46,178 bases of DNA from Paludibacter jiangxiensis (GCA_945870155.1 CAMBSB010000023.1:1-46178); one strand, 5' to 3'. Counted from the first letter of the stretch, positions 9,840 to 18,374 are shown. Numbers and translations are program-made. Notes: a model not told the origin generated them from the sequence alone.

Positions 9840-11162
9840 CTATAAACTAGGAATGTTCATGCCGGTAATTTTTCTATACAAGTCCAAAGCGTAAATATCG
9901 GTCATGCCAGAAATATAATCTAATACTGACATAATTCTACCATAATTTGAGGTGTTTTCGGAAACATATTGCTCCGGTATTCGCATTAATAATTGTTTTG
10001 AATAGGCTTTTTCGGGAGTTAAAACTGCCGAAACCAAATGCTCAAGTAAGGTGATGATGATTTTGTAACCGGCTAATTCCACATCAAGCACTTCTTGCGA
10101 ACGATAGATTTTGTCAAAGGCAGTTTTTGAACAATTTTGATAAGCCGCTACTGAATTTTCGGGTATTATTTTTATTAATGATAGTGATAATGTGCCATTT
10201 AATATTTTTTCTTCGTTGGCAACAAAAGCATCTGAACATTGATCAATTAATTTACCTATCACCGATGAACGTAGATAAGAAATTTGCTCATTTACATCGG
10301 TTACAATATTCATCGTTTCCTGAATTCTTGATTTCCGTTTCTCATCAAAAAAGTTGAGCATCAGGTTTTTAGTTTCTTCTGTGGTAAGGATTCTCAGTTT
10401 ATGTGCATCCTCTATATCCATTATCTGATAGCAAATATCATCAGCCGCCTCAACCAAATAAACCAAAGGGTGTCGGGCAAATCGATTGTTGTTTTCAGGT
10501 AAAGTTATGATACCAAGTTCGTTAGCGATTTTTTCGTAATCGGATTTTTCCGAATCAAAAAATCCGAATTTTTGTTTCTTTACATCTGAATGAATTGAGG
10601 CGTATGGATATTTTACTATGGCTGCAAGTGTACTGTATGTCAGAACAAAACCGCCTTTCCGTCTGCCTTTGAATTGGTGAGTTAGTAATCGGAATGCATT
10701 CGCATTTCCTTCATAACATATAATATCTTTCCATTCTTCTGCGGTCATGGTTTGCTCCAAATTCTGTCCTTGTCCTTCCGAAAAATAGCTTGCAATCGCT
10801 TTTTCTCCTGAATGCCCAAAAGGAGGATTTCCCATATCGTGTGCCAAACAAGCAGCCGAAACAATAGAACCAATTTCATCCAGAAAAGGTGCTGATATAC
10901 CTTTGGCTTGTAACTGTCGGGCCACATTTACTCCTAACGACCGACCTACGCAAGCTACTTCGAGGCTGTGAGTGAGCCTGTTATGCACAAAAATGCTTCC
11001 GGGTAATGGAAATACCTGAGTTTTATTTTGCATTCTCCGAAAAGGAGCCGAGAAAATCAATCTGTCATAATCACGTTGAAATTCACTGCGATCATCAGCA
11101 CGCTTTTCGTGATAATCCTCCATCCCGAAACGTTTGGTCGATAATAGTTGTGTCCAATTCAT
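9840..11162 (-). CDS. dgt: dGTP triphosphohydrolase (dGTPase, HD superfamily)
   Basis: A 440-residue deoxynucleoside triphosphate triphosphohydrolase, hydrolysing dGTP (or dNTPs) to the nucleoside and triphosphate. The start MNWTQLLSTKRFG and the segment RSEFQRDYDRLIFSAPFRR are family hallmarks. Metal ligands of the HD motif are visible: H65 (RLTHSLEV), HD at 108-109 (CLAHDMGNPPFGHSGE), and a later Asp in YLVEAADDICYQIMD near 220. Length matches the family. It is followed 118 bp upstream (to the right) by independent transcription of other genes, and it lies 3' of the metallopeptidase gene on the same strand, so cotranscription is possible. Confidence 0.92.
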   Translation of the reverse strand: MNWTQLLSTKRFGMEDYHEKRADDRSEFQRDYDRLIFSAPFRRMQNKTQVFPLPGSIFVHNRLTHSLEVACVGRSLGVNVARQLQAKGISAPFLDEIGSIVSAACLAHDMGNPPFGHSGEKAIASYFSEGQGQNLEQTMTAEEWKDIICYEGNANAFRLLTHQFKGRRKGGFVLTYSTLAAIVKYPYASIHSDVKKQKFGFFDSEKSDYEKIANELGIITLPENNNRFARHPLVYLVEAADDICYQIMDIEDAHKLRILTTEETKNLMLNFFDEKRKSRIQETMNIVTDVNEQISYLRSSVIGKLIDQCSDAFVANEEKILNGTLSLSLIKIIPENSVAAYQNCSKTAFDKIYRSQEVLDVELAGYKIIITLLEHLVSAVLTPEKAYSKQLLMRIPEQYVSENTSNYGRIMSVLDYISGMTDIYALDLYRKITGMNIPSL

Positions 11163-11280
11163 TTTAATAAATTCATTCTTTTTATTATTATCAATTAATG
11201 CTTATAATCATCATATTATCAGCTTAATACTCAATATTTATAATCCAAAACTGAAATTTTCAAATCTTCAAATATTTTTT

Positions 11281-11997
11281 TTACTTCGGCATATTATAAT
11301 TTTTCAATTCTTTTCTGAGTTCCTTGCTTTTATTATCAGTAACTTTGTCCATCCACTTCCAAAATTTATCGCCATGATTCATTTCTTTGGTATGGCAAAG
11401 TTCGTGAAGTATAACATAATCAATCAGATATGATGGTAAAAGCAATAAGTAAAACGATAGATTGATACTTTTTTCGCGCGAGCAACTGCCCCAGCGACTT
11501 TTACTCGATTGAATTTTTACAGTTGAAAATGTAAAACCAAAATCTTTGGCTAATTGTTTTGTTCTGTCTGGCAATAAACGTTTTGCCTCTTTGCGTAAAA
11601 AATAATTTATTCCATTCCAAAAATGGGCTTGTACTTCTTCCGATTTGCAATCAGCACTTTCTGGAAATTCGATAGTTAAGATGCCATTTTTTAAAGAGAA
11701 AAAAATATCCTTTCGAGCTTTTCTACTTAATACTACATTGAATGTCAGTGTTTTAAATGTTTGATCCTCATCCAGTTTTGTTTTGTTATTCTGCTCATTT
11801 TTATGCAGTTTTTTTTGTTTTGCCAATATGCTATCCTGAGCAGAATGTATAAATTTCATGGCATGTTCCTCAGTCGAACCATAAGGTAAACTAACTTTTA
11901 AGCCATTTGGGAATATACGTACACGAATTTGTTTTGCACGTTTGCTACGCTCAAATTCTATTTTACCAAAATCAATTGCACTTGTCATTAAACCCAA
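11281..11997 (-). CDS. YgjP/WLM-type metallopeptidase (DUF45, M48 family)
   Basis: A 238-residue predicted zinc metalloprotease. The catalytic motif HELCH is at 198-202, followed by H208 in NHGDKFWKWM as the expected third ligand. Upstream lies the family segment KSRWGSCSREKSINLSFYL near 170. The N-terminal half is the beta-rich DUF45 part (RSKRAKQIRVRIFPNGLKVSLPYG). No signal peptide, so it is cytoplasmic. Substrate unknown; some relatives sit with restriction or SNF2-type systems, but here the neighbours are dgt and lolD. The start is supported by a TAnnTTTG promoter box upstream. Confidence 0.85.
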   Translation of the reverse strand: MGLMTSAIDFGKIEFERSKRAKQIRVRIFPNGLKVSLPYGSTEEHAMKFIHSAQDSILAKQKKLHKNEQNNKTKLDEDQTFKTLTFNVVLSRKARKDIFFSLKNGILTIEFPESADCKSEEVQAHFWNGINYFLRKEAKRLLPDRTKQLAKDFGFTFSTVKIQSSKSRWGSCSREKSINLSFYLLLLPSYLIDYVILHELCHTKEMNHGDKFWKWMDKVTDNKSKELRKELKNYNMPK

Positions 11998-12026
11998 AAT
12001 ACTTTATATTAATCAGAATATTATTA

Positions 12027-12034
12027 CAAAGGTA
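12027..12034 (-). promoter_or_regulatory. -7 promoter box of the metallopeptidase gene
   Basis: On the minus strand this reads TACCTTTG, matching the Bacteroidetes -7 consensus TAnnTTTG, 30 bp upstream of the minus-strand start codon. I see no clear -33 TTTG at the right spacing. Confidence 0.45.
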
Positions 12035-12055
12035 CATTTTTTTGTGAATAAAAGA

Positions 12056-12085
12056 TTTGAATCTCATTAGAAACTTATAACTTTG
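12056..12085 (+). promoter_or_regulatory. lolD promoter (TTTG / TAACTTTG)
   Basis: TTTG at 12056-12059 and TAACTTTG at 12078-12085 with an 18-bp gap match the Bacteroidetes primary sigma factor consensus. The -7 box ends 23 bp before the lolD start codon. Confidence 0.6.
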
Positions 12086-12108
12086 CAGAAAATATAATTT
12101 AGAAATAG

Positions 12109-12765
12109 ATGATTGAAGCTAAAAATATTCACAAGAGTTTTGAAACTCTCGAAGTGTTGAAAGGTGTAGATTTAAGCATACAAAAAGGTGAAATTGTATC
12201 CATTGTTGGACCAAGTGGTGCGGGCAAAACTACTTTACTTCAAATAATTGGCACACTCGACAAACCTAATTCAGGTAGTGTAAAACTTAATGGTGTGGAT
12301 GTTAATACTTTGAACGAGAAAGAATTATCGGCTTTTCGTAACAAACACATAGGTTTCATTTTTCAGTTTCATCAACTTTTGCCGGAGTTTACAGCACTCG
12401 AAAATGTGATGATACCAGCATTAATCGCCGGAAAAGACTCAAAAACTGCCAAAAAGCTAGCCATGGATTTATTGGATTATCTTCAATTATCCAACCGCAT
12501 AGAACACAAACCTGCTGAACTTTCGGGTGGTGAAAAACAGAGAGTCGCCGTGGCGAGGGCATTAATCAATCATCCCTCCATAATTTTAGCCGATGAGCCT
12601 TCGGGCAGTCTTGACACTACTAATAAAGAAGAACTGCACAAGCTTTTATTCGATTTGCGCGACAAATTTGGCCTCACCATAGTGATAGTAACTCACGACA
12701 AAGAGTTGGCAATGCTTTCTGATAGGGTGATAGAGATGAAGGATGGGAAAATCAAAATAATGTAG
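12109..12765 (+). CDS. lolD: LolD-like ABC transporter ATP-binding protein
   Basis: A 218-residue ABC ATPase of the MacB/LolD group, which powers lipoprotein release from the inner membrane or efflux/permease complexes. Walker [10 protein letters not shown] at 34-42, Q-loop [16 protein letters not shown] near 87, signature [15 protein letters not shown] near 138, Walker [13 protein letters not shown] near 157, and switch His in VIVTHDKEL near 197. No permease gene is adjacent, so the partner is elsewhere. Its TAG stop at 12763-12765 lies inside attL. In the uninterrupted chromosome it would coincide with the last three bases of the convergent tRNA-Arg gene. LolD versus another member of the group is not settled by sequence alone. 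Confidence 0.8.
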   Translation: MIEAKNIHKSFETLEVLKGVDLSIQKGEIVSIVGPSGAGKTTLLQIIGTLDKPNSGSVKLNGVDVNTLNEKELSAFRNKHIGFIFQFHQLLPEFTALENVMIPALIAGKDSKTAKKLAMDLLDYLQLSNRIEHKPAELSGGEKQRVAVARALINHPSIILADEPSGSLDTTNKEELHKLLFDLRDKFGLTIVIVTHDKELAMLSDRVIEMKDGKIKIM

Positions 12766-12776
12766 TCCCGCCGGGA
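12761..12776. repeat. attL (16-bp direct repeat of the tRNA 3' end)
   Basis: TGTAGTCCCGCCGGGA, identical to 23685-23700. It starts 2 bp before the lolD stop codon. With the following C it forms the inverted repeat GTCCCG-C-CGGGAC (12765-12777), which may be the integrase core site. Confidence 0.85.
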
Positions 12777-12902
12777 CATCAAATCACTTAATTTTATTTT
12801 CCTCAAATTTACCTGAAACCCTTTATTAGTCTGACTTAAACCCTTATTTATAGGGTATTTAGGGATAAGAGAAATAAAGTTAAATAAAGACCAGTAAAGA
12901 AT

Positions 12903-12947
12903 TATTCTTACCATTATTCTTACCAGAGTTGCTAGTGTGGTAAGAAT
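12903..12947. repeat. Left subterminal arm-type repeats
   Basis: Two direct ATTCTTACC boxes at 12904-12912 and 12916-12924, 12 bp apart, within a 23-bp stretch (12903-12925) identical to 23615-23637. An inverted copy GGTAAGAAT is at 12939-12947. The layout, just inside attL and ahead of the integrase gene, is that of integrase arm-binding sites. Confidence 0.65.
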
Positions 12948-12959
12948 TTTCTATATTTG
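12929..12959 (+). promoter_or_regulatory. Integrase promoter overlapped by an arm box
   Basis: TTG at 12929-12931 and TATATTTG at 12952-12959, spaced 20 bp, fit the Bacteroidetes consensus; the -7 box ends 30 bp before the integrase start. The inverted box GGTAAGAAT (12939-12947) lies between the two promoter elements, so bound integrase could repress its own gene. Confidence 0.55.
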
Positions 12960-12989
12960 TAGCGTGTTTAACCAATCATACATACTACA

Positions 12990-14366
12990 ATGGCAAAAAT
13001 TAGTTTTTACCTCACCAATTCAAAGACAAAAAACGAAACAAATCTTTATTGTCTAATTAATTACGGACTGTTTAGCATTGAATCAGGGACAAAGAAGTAT
13101 TTACCTCTTAAATACTATACAGATATTGCAATGTTTCCCGATTTATGGAATAAGGAACTAAACCGGGCAAAGGAATCTAACAAGTGGGCGAACCCTGACA
13201 CTTTTGATATTAGTAGTCAAGCGGTCAAAGAATCAGCACGAAAGAATTACAACGCTATTAATTCAGAAATTGAAACCTTTGAACATACCGCAAAGGAATT
13301 AATCAGAACACTTTCAGAGAATGGAAATGTGCCCTCACACGACATACTCCGATTAGAGTTAGATAAGATTTACAAACCTACCAAAGTAACCACAGCACAG
13401 GGCGAAACACCAAAGGAATTTTTTCCGTTTATCGACTTTTTTATAAAGACCGCAACCCGGAAAGAAAACACCATTAAGAGTTACAAAACACTTAAGAACA
13501 ATTTATTAGAATATCAAAAGGATAAAAAAACTACTTTGACATTCGACCGGATTGATATTGATTTTTATAATTCGTTTATCGACTATCTTACAAAACCCAA
13601 AACGATAAAAACTAAAACCGGAAAATCTAAAACGGTTGCGGGACTATCAATAAATACAATCGGCACCCGAATAAAGATTTTAAAAACCTTTATGAGTGAG
13701 GCAAACAATAGAGGTATAAATGTACCGACTGACTATACAAAGAAATCATTCAAAAAACCAAACGAGGAATCATTTTCTATCTACCTGAATGAATCAGAAT
13801 TAATGCAAATGTACAATAAGTCAGATATGCCACTTTATTTGGAACGTGTGAAAGATTTATTCCTTATTGGTTGTTATACCGGTCTGCGGTTTTCTGACCT
13901 TGTACAATTAAAAAAAGAGAATATAACAGCTGATAATACCATTAATGTAACTACTCAAAAAACGAATCAAAAAGTAGTAGTACCAATACACCCGGTTGTC
14001 AGAGAGATTTTTAAAAAGTACGAATATAAACTCCCGAAACTGCCAACGAATCAGAAATTTAATGAGTTTTTGAAAGAGGTTGCAAAATTATCAAAGATAA
14101 ACGAACCTGTTACAACAGAATCGACAAAAGGAGGTTTTAAGGTATCACAAACCACCGAAAAATATAATTTGGTAACGAGCCACACAGCAAGGCGCAGTTT
14201 TGCCACGAACGCCTTTTTAATGGATATGCCAAGTATTTCAATAATGAAAATTACCGGACACAAAACAGAATCGGCATTTATGCGCTATATTAAAATGAGT
14301 GCAAAGGATAACGCTATCAAAATGCAATCGCATAAGTTTTTTAATCAAATGTTAATCGCTAAATAA
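12990..14366 (+). CDS. Tyrosine recombinase / integrase
   Basis: A 458-residue site-specific integrase of the Bacteroidetes type, with an N-terminal arm-binding region, an SAM-like core-binding domain (about 135-235, TIKSYKTLKNNLLEY) and a C-terminal catalytic domain. Catalytic residues: first Arg in CYTGLRFSDLVQLKKENI near 299, H-x-x-R in SHTARRSFATNAF near 397-400, His in ITGHKTESAFMRY near 423, and the nucleophile Tyr in the same segment near 432. Length is usual for the family. It is 214 bp inside attL and reads inward, as expected for an integrase acting on the flanking tRNA site. Its stop overlaps the next start by 1 bp. Confidence 0.93.
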   Translation: MAKISFYLTNSKTKNETNLYCLINYGLFSIESGTKKYLPLKYYTDIAMFPDLWNKELNRAKESNKWANPDTFDISSQAVKESARKNYNAINSEIETFEHTAKELIRTLSENGNVPSHDILRLELDKIYKPTKVTTAQGETPKEFFPFIDFFIKTATRKENTIKSYKTLKNNLLEYQKDKKTTLTFDRIDIDFYNSFIDYLTKPKTIKTKTGKSKTVAGLSINTIGTRIKILKTFMSEANNRGINVPTDYTKKSFKKPNEESFSIYLNESELMQMYNKSDMPLYLERVKDLFLIGCYTGLRFSDLVQLKKENITADNTINVTTQKTNQKVVVPIHPVVREIFKKYEYKLPKLPTNQKFNEFLKEVAKLSKINEPVTTESTKGGFKVSQTTEKYNLVTSHTARRSFATNAFLMDMPSISIMKITGHKTESAFMRYIKMSAKDNAIKMQSHKFFNQMLIAK

Positions 14367-15300
14367 TGGAAAAGTCACACTTTATAAATATGGGAGTTAA
14401 CGAATTACTCCACGAAATGTTGGTAAACGACAATGTTCAATTTGGAGAAATTGACACTTATAACCACATAAGGAAAAACACAAATAATTTTGAAATAAAG
14501 TATATTCAACTATTATATGTTGATATATTATGGTTTATCGAAGATATTTGTATGACATTTGAAAATGAAATATATCCTTTAGAATTACTATCAGTATTAA
14601 ATATAATGCACCCAAACGACATATTAAAATATGGTATTCATAATGGTGAGAAATTAAAAGAAACAATTAATTATGGAGATTGGAAAGGACTTAACAAAGA
14701 GGGAAACAAATTATTGTCATTTTTAAATTTGGCAATTGAACTGCCACGGTACAATCAGGGATTGAAGTTAGAATATAATTTAAGAAAAGTAAGAGGGTAC
14801 GTAGACGTGTTTAACGATGTTTTAAAACAGGTAAACATAGATATTGAGAAGATGATGAAAGATAAAGATTGGAAATTGAAATTAGAAAGTAAAAAAAAAT
14901 TGAACCAAAACAACCAATAACATTTTCAGGACTGTTCAAGTACCCACACAATCAGAATTTAGAACAATTCAAAAAGAAATTGCAAGAATGCAATTTGATA
15001 GATGATAAATACCTTTGGCGTGAGGTTGACAACAACGGCAAAAGAACCACGAGAAATGATATTGGAAAGTTTTATAATTGGCTGTATTTAGAAACAATCG
15101 TATTTAGCAAAACAACTGATAAAACGAATGAATGTATCTGTTTTTGTGATAATTTTGGAATTAAAGCCTATAAAGAAGGCGAAAAACCCAAATCAGGACG
15201 AATGGTTTCAGTAGAATCAATAACAAAGGCTAAATATAATTCTGAAAATTCAAAGTATTACGATACCCACTTTAAAACGTGGATAAACAAAATAAAATAA
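14366..15300 (+). pseudogene. Post-integrase hypothetical gene split by a frameshift at a run of nine A's
   Basis: Two reading frames look like halves of one protein. The first (14366-14920, 184 residues, start overlapping the integrase stop) is a helical protein ending in KLKLESKKKLNQNNQ. Inside its end, after the nine-A run at 14891-14899, the other frame reads KKIEPKQPITFSGLFKYP and continues through LIDDKYLW, GKFYNWLYLETIVFSK and WINKIK to 15300. The second half has no ATG start; its first possible start is a TTG at 14980, in the middle of conserved-looking sequence. Joined, the product would be about 310 residues. The C-terminal half is reminiscent of RteC-like regulators of Bacteroidetes elements, a weak resemblance. 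It could be a real mutation, programmed slippage, or a homopolymer sequencing error. Confidence 0.6.
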
Positions 15301-15318
15301 AAAAATATTTCTGTTTAT

Positions 15319-15404
15319 TCCGTAACGGAAACGGTGGAAATAAAGATAAATTAAAAACGGAAATCTTTGCATAAACTTTAAAAACAAGTATATGCAAACG
15401 GAAA
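15319..15404. promoter_or_regulatory. ACGGAAA repeats around the Xis-like gene start
   Basis: The palindrome TCCGTAACGGA (15319-15329) is followed by direct ACGGAAA copies at 15325-15331, 15357-15363 and, just inside the gene, 15398-15404. AATCTTTG at 15362-15369 is one base off the -7 consensus. Repeats at this position suggest binding by the Xis-like protein or another element regulator. Confidence 0.35.
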
Positions 15405-15697
15405 TTATTCTATCAGGAATCAGTTTTGAACAGTTACAAGACAGTTTCAGAACTATTGTACAAAACGAAGTACAAAAAATCGTATCAGGGCTAACCACCG
15501 CCCCCGAACCCGCCCCCGAGTTAATCACTCGAAAAGAAACAGCCGAGATTTTAGGTATTTCCTTACCAACTTTGAATAGTTGGACTTCAACAGGAATTAT
15601 ACCGGCACAACGTATTGGAACACGTGTAAGGTACAACAGAGCTAATGTGTACGCATCTTTAAAAGACATTGAAACCCTCAAATATAGGAGAGCGTAA
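15392..15697 (+). CDS. Helix-turn-helix protein, excisionase/MerR-like
   Basis: A 101-residue DNA-binding protein. The N-terminal 45 residues are Gln-rich and probably helical (FEQLQDSFRTIVQNEVQKIV). Residues about 48-98 are a winged HTH_17 domain: LITRKETAEILGISLPTL, then NSWTSTGIIPAQRIGTRVRY and YNRANVYASLKD. This domain is typical of excisionases and small regulators in integrative elements of Bacteroidetes, where it directs integrase towards excision or controls replication genes. It is the first gene of a tight operon: the next start is 2 bp after its stop, and the replication gene overlaps that one. Confidence 0.8.
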   Translation: MQTEIILSGISFEQLQDSFRTIVQNEVQKIVSGLTTAPEPAPELITRKETAEILGISLPTLNSWTSTGIIPAQRIGTRVRYNRANVYASLKDIETLKYRRA

Positions 15698-15699
15698 CA

Positions 15700-16092
15700 A
15701 TGAAAAAGAAGTGTTTAACCGCAACTGCTAAAAAAGGCGTATTTATTCAAAATGCCATACGCAAAGACATCTTTAATGTCATATCCAATTCAAACTCAAA
15801 TTTACCTTTTTGTTGGTTTCGCATAAGTACACCCATTCAGCCATATTTAATCGCACAAGGTGCAAGGTATGTCGCCGATAGTAACGAGGGAATCAAAATA
15901 CTGCATACAGGTCTGAAACCTACCAATGTAAACACAATCTATTCAGGCGATATGTACAATGGAACGACAAAAGTTAGAAGTTTGTTGTTGTTTTGTGCCG
16001 ATCCATCAGAAAATAAATATACTGTTTATTTGTTTGAGGGATATTTTCCAAGAATTTTGACCAAAGTTCTTAACGAAATCTTAGCACTATGA
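15700..16092 (+). CDS. Hypothetical element protein between Xis-like and replication genes
   Basis: A 130-residue protein I do not recognise. It has a basic N-terminus (MKKKCLTATAKKG) and otherwise mixed alpha/beta sequence without a transmembrane segment or known motif. GGAGAG lies 9 bp before the start. Its stop overlaps the start of the replication protein gene by 4 bp (ATGA), so translation of the two is coupled. Position suggests an accessory role in replication or its control, but that is inference from order only. Confidence 0.6.
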   Translation: MKKKCLTATAKKGVFIQNAIRKDIFNVISNSNSNLPFCWFRISTPIQPYLIAQGARYVADSNEGIKILHTGLKPTNVNTIYSGDMYNGTTKVRSLLLFCADPSENKYTVYLFEGYFPRILTKVLNEILAL

Positions 16093-17294
16093 TTGACGGG
16101 ATTAAAAGTTGGCACGCCAAAACAGATTTGGAAATTCAAAATTTCAATTACAATGGTTTGCGATTAACTAGGAACTTACACGATGGATATTCGATAGATG
16201 GAAGTTTTCATAAGTTTGACAACGATGGACTACATAATGCTAATGATTATTTTTTGAGTGATTTTAAAAACACGCTCAACAAGTTGTTTGACGATATAGC
16301 ATTGAATCCCGACATCACTATGATAAACGGTTTTGAATTTGGAGTGAATATAAAACTGCCGACCAACCCAAACAATGCCCTACAACGCCTTATTTTGCAC
16401 AAAAATAATATTGGTGCAACCAAGATCAATTATAAGGAGTTTGGATATAAAAACTATTCATTCAAAATTTACAATAAATCAGCATTGACCAATATAGAAC
16501 CGTACCATTCAGGAAACATTTTGAGAGTTGAAGTAAAAGTAAACAAAATGAGATACATCAGACTTCAGGGTGTATATTGCAAAGTTTTATCCGATTTGCT
16601 TGATGTGACAGTTTGGGAACGGCTAGAGAAGATTTTGATTGAAACTATAAGCGAATGTTTGATTATTGACTTATCAGAATCCGAGAAAATCCAATTATCA
16701 GACAAGGAGAATATCAAATATTTAGAATATATCAATCCGTTATTTTGGACTAATCTACACGAAAACAGAAAGAAGTACAGCCGAGAGCGGGAACGCTGCA
16801 ACAAGTTTTTAAATCTACATAGCAGCTCAACACTTAAAACAGAAATTATTAATCTGATTCGTGTAAAATGCCATGAGTTGAGAGACGAAAAACAGGCGAA
16901 TGAGATACTAAAAAAGTGGGACAAAATCACCGTTTATGAAAGTGCAAATAATAAACCAAAGTGGGACAATATCACCGTTTTTGAGAATGAAAAAAATATA
17001 CAAGAGTGGGACAATATCACCATTAAGATGAATAGTGATTTTGTACCAACAGTCACCACAGAAACAGACGATTTAAAATACTGCAAAGGTTGCGGTAACA
17101 TCATTCCGAACGCACGGAAAGGTCAGTTCTATTGTAGCGCAAATATTGTTGGATATAAAGAGGCACATAAATGCCGGAATAACAATAGCAATCCTCGAAA
17201 CAATACAAAGAAATCAATCAAGCGGATATTGTCTATTCCTTTATTATTTGACTTATCGGAAATAATCGCACCGAATAAACGAATGTATTTATAA
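16089..17294 (+). CDS. gpII/X-like phage/plasmid replication initiation protein
   Basis: A 401-residue protein resembling the phage/plasmid replication proteins (gene II/X family) of Bacteroidetes elements, which nick one strand to start rolling-circle replication. Features I associate with this family: start MIDGIKSW, HKFDNDGLHNANDYFLSDF near 40, NGFEFGVNIKLPTNPNNAL near 80, KIYNKS near 125 and NILRVEVKVNKMRYI near 143; Tyr residues in the middle are candidate nucleophiles. Residues about 277-320 are three 15-residue repeats (WDxIT...). The C-terminus has a zinc-ribbon-like cluster CKGCG near 333, then YC and KC. It is coupled to the preceding gene by a 4-bp overlap. The family call is from memory and should be treated as moderate. 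Confidence 0.6.
   Translation: MIDGIKSWHAKTDLEIQNFNYNGLRLTRNLHDGYSIDGSFHKFDNDGLHNANDYFLSDFKNTLNKLFDDIALNPDITMINGFEFGVNIKLPTNPNNALQRLILHKNNIGATKINYKEFGYKNYSFKIYNKSALTNIEPYHSGNILRVEVKVNKMRYIRLQGVYCKVLSDLLDVTVWERLEKILIETISECLIIDLSESEKIQLSDKENIKYLEYINPLFWTNLHENRKKYSRERERCNKFLNLHSSSTLKTEIINLIRVKCHELRDEKQANEILKKWDKITVYESANNKPKWDNITVFENEKNIQEWDNITIKMNSDFVPTVTTETDDLKYCKGCGNIIPNARKGQFYCSANIVGYKEAHKCRNNNSNPRNNTKKSIKRILSIPLLFDLSEIIAPNKRMYL
16916..17050 (+). repeat. Three 45-bp in-frame tandem repeats in the replication gene
   Basis: Units begin GTGGGACAA at 16916, 16961 and 17006, an exact 45-bp period. They encode the 15-residue unit WDKITVYESANNKPK, WDNITVFENEKNIQE and WDNITIKMN. The copies differ at many bases, so the duplication is old and kept in frame. 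Confidence 0.8.
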
Positions 17295-17317
17295 ACTCAC
17301 ATTAAAAAACAAACAAA

Positions 17318-17533
17318 ATGAATGATATTAAATTTTTTGAAGCAGATGATCAAATTCTCAGTTTACATATTCTCAGTTTTCAAGTTCCAACGTTACAAAA
17401 GGATTTACTAATTCTAATTGAAGAACCATTCACCAAAAAGAAAGATGTTGTTATGATATTCAACAAAGACCAGGCAAACGAATTACTGAAGGAGTTGAAA
17501 AGACTTGTAGCTCTAGTAAACTTTTTAGAATAG
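17318..17533 (+). CDS. Small hypothetical protein
   Basis: A 71-residue acidic and Leu-rich protein (LSLHILSFQVPTLQKDLLIL, then NKDQANELLKELKRLVALV). It is probably helical at the C-terminus. No family recognised. It starts 23 bp after the replication gene stop behind an A-rich leader (AAAAAACAAACAAA), the usual Bacteroidetes initiation context, so it is likely cotranscribed. The following 280 bp to the ORF6N gene are AT-rich and hold nothing I can name except that gene's promoter. Confidence 0.5.
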   Translation: MNDIKFFEADDQILSLHILSFQVPTLQKDLLILIEEPFTKKKDVVMIFNKDQANELLKELKRLVALVNFLE

Positions 17534-17766
17534 AAAATAAAATTACCGACAACATTTATTAACCATAATGTCGATTTTATAGAATAATTTATTAAATTCA
17601 CAGTCCTTCAATAATAAAAGATGATTGATAGGTATTTATGATTAAATTTATCAGAGAAAGATCTTTTTCTTCTCAATTAATTTTCTGTTTATCGAAATAA
17701 AGAATACAATCTCAATTAATAGAATAGTTTTCATTATTAGATATAAATTTATTAAAATAAAAATCG

Positions 17767-17774
17767 TATTTTTG
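17767..17774 (+). promoter_or_regulatory. -7 box upstream of the ORF6N gene
   Basis: TATTTTTG, an exact TAnnTTTG match, ends 39 bp before the ORF6N start. No good -33 TTTG at 19-21 bp spacing was seen. Confidence 0.4.
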
Positions 17775-17813
17775 CAATTGTAATATAACTTATTTTTAAA
17801 TCAATTCATAGGA

Positions 17814-18374
17814 ATGGAATTACAAATCATACAAAATAAAATTTACGAAATTCGTGGGCAACGTGTGATGTTGGACTTCGATTTGGCAAAAATGTATGAT
17901 GTTGAAACCCGTGTTTTGAACCAGTCAGTTAAAAGGAATATTGAACGATTTCCTATTGATTTTATGTTTCAGCTGACTGAAAATGAGTGGGGTATTATGT
18001 CGTCACAATTTGTGATGACATCAAAACGTCCAAAATCAGCCCTACCTTTAGTCTTCACAGAGCATGGAGTAACAATGTTGTCAAGCATTTTAAGAAGTAG
18101 TACGGCGATACAAATCAATATTCAAATTGTACGTGCATTTATTGCAGTTCGTAAGCTACTGGCTGCAAACCCAGCAGACAGAGTTACTCAATTACAAACT
18201 GAATTTAAAGAACTGAAAGCCTACATTGAGGAAGTTTTTACCGATTACAATGATATTAACGAGGATACCCGCATGCAAATAGAACTTATTAACCAATCCT
18301 TAGCTGAGTTGCATGCTGATAAAAAACAAAAAACTAAACCCCGAAATAAAATTGGTTTTATTACAGAAGAGTAA
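17814..18374 (+). CDS. ORF6N-domain (KilA-N-like) DNA-binding protein
   Basis: A 186-residue protein. Residues 1-90 are an ORF6N domain: IQNKIYEIRGQRVMLDFDLA, then KMYDVETRVLNQSVKRN and IERFPIDFMFQLT, followed by KSALPLVFTEHGVTMLSSIL. ORF6N domains occur in phage and mobile-element regulators and antirepressors. The C-terminal 70 residues are a charged helical, possibly coiled-coil, tail (LQTEFKELKAYIEEVFTDY). It lies upstream of the structured leader and methyltransferase gene. It could control the element's cargo, but the sequence does not show this. Confidence 0.85.
   Translation: MELQIIQNKIYEIRGQRVMLDFDLAKMYDVETRVLNQSVKRNIERFPIDFMFQLTENEWGIMSSQFVMTSKRPKSALPLVFTEHGVTMLSSILRSSTAIQINIQIVRAFIAVRKLLAANPADRVTQLQTEFKELKAYIEEVFTDYNDINEDTRMQIELINQSLAELHADKKQKTKPRNKIGFITEE

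Noticed and set aside
15250-15681. 143-codon minus-strand frame opposite the Xis-like gene
   Set aside because: Shadow of the plus-strand HTH gene, which has a clear domain.
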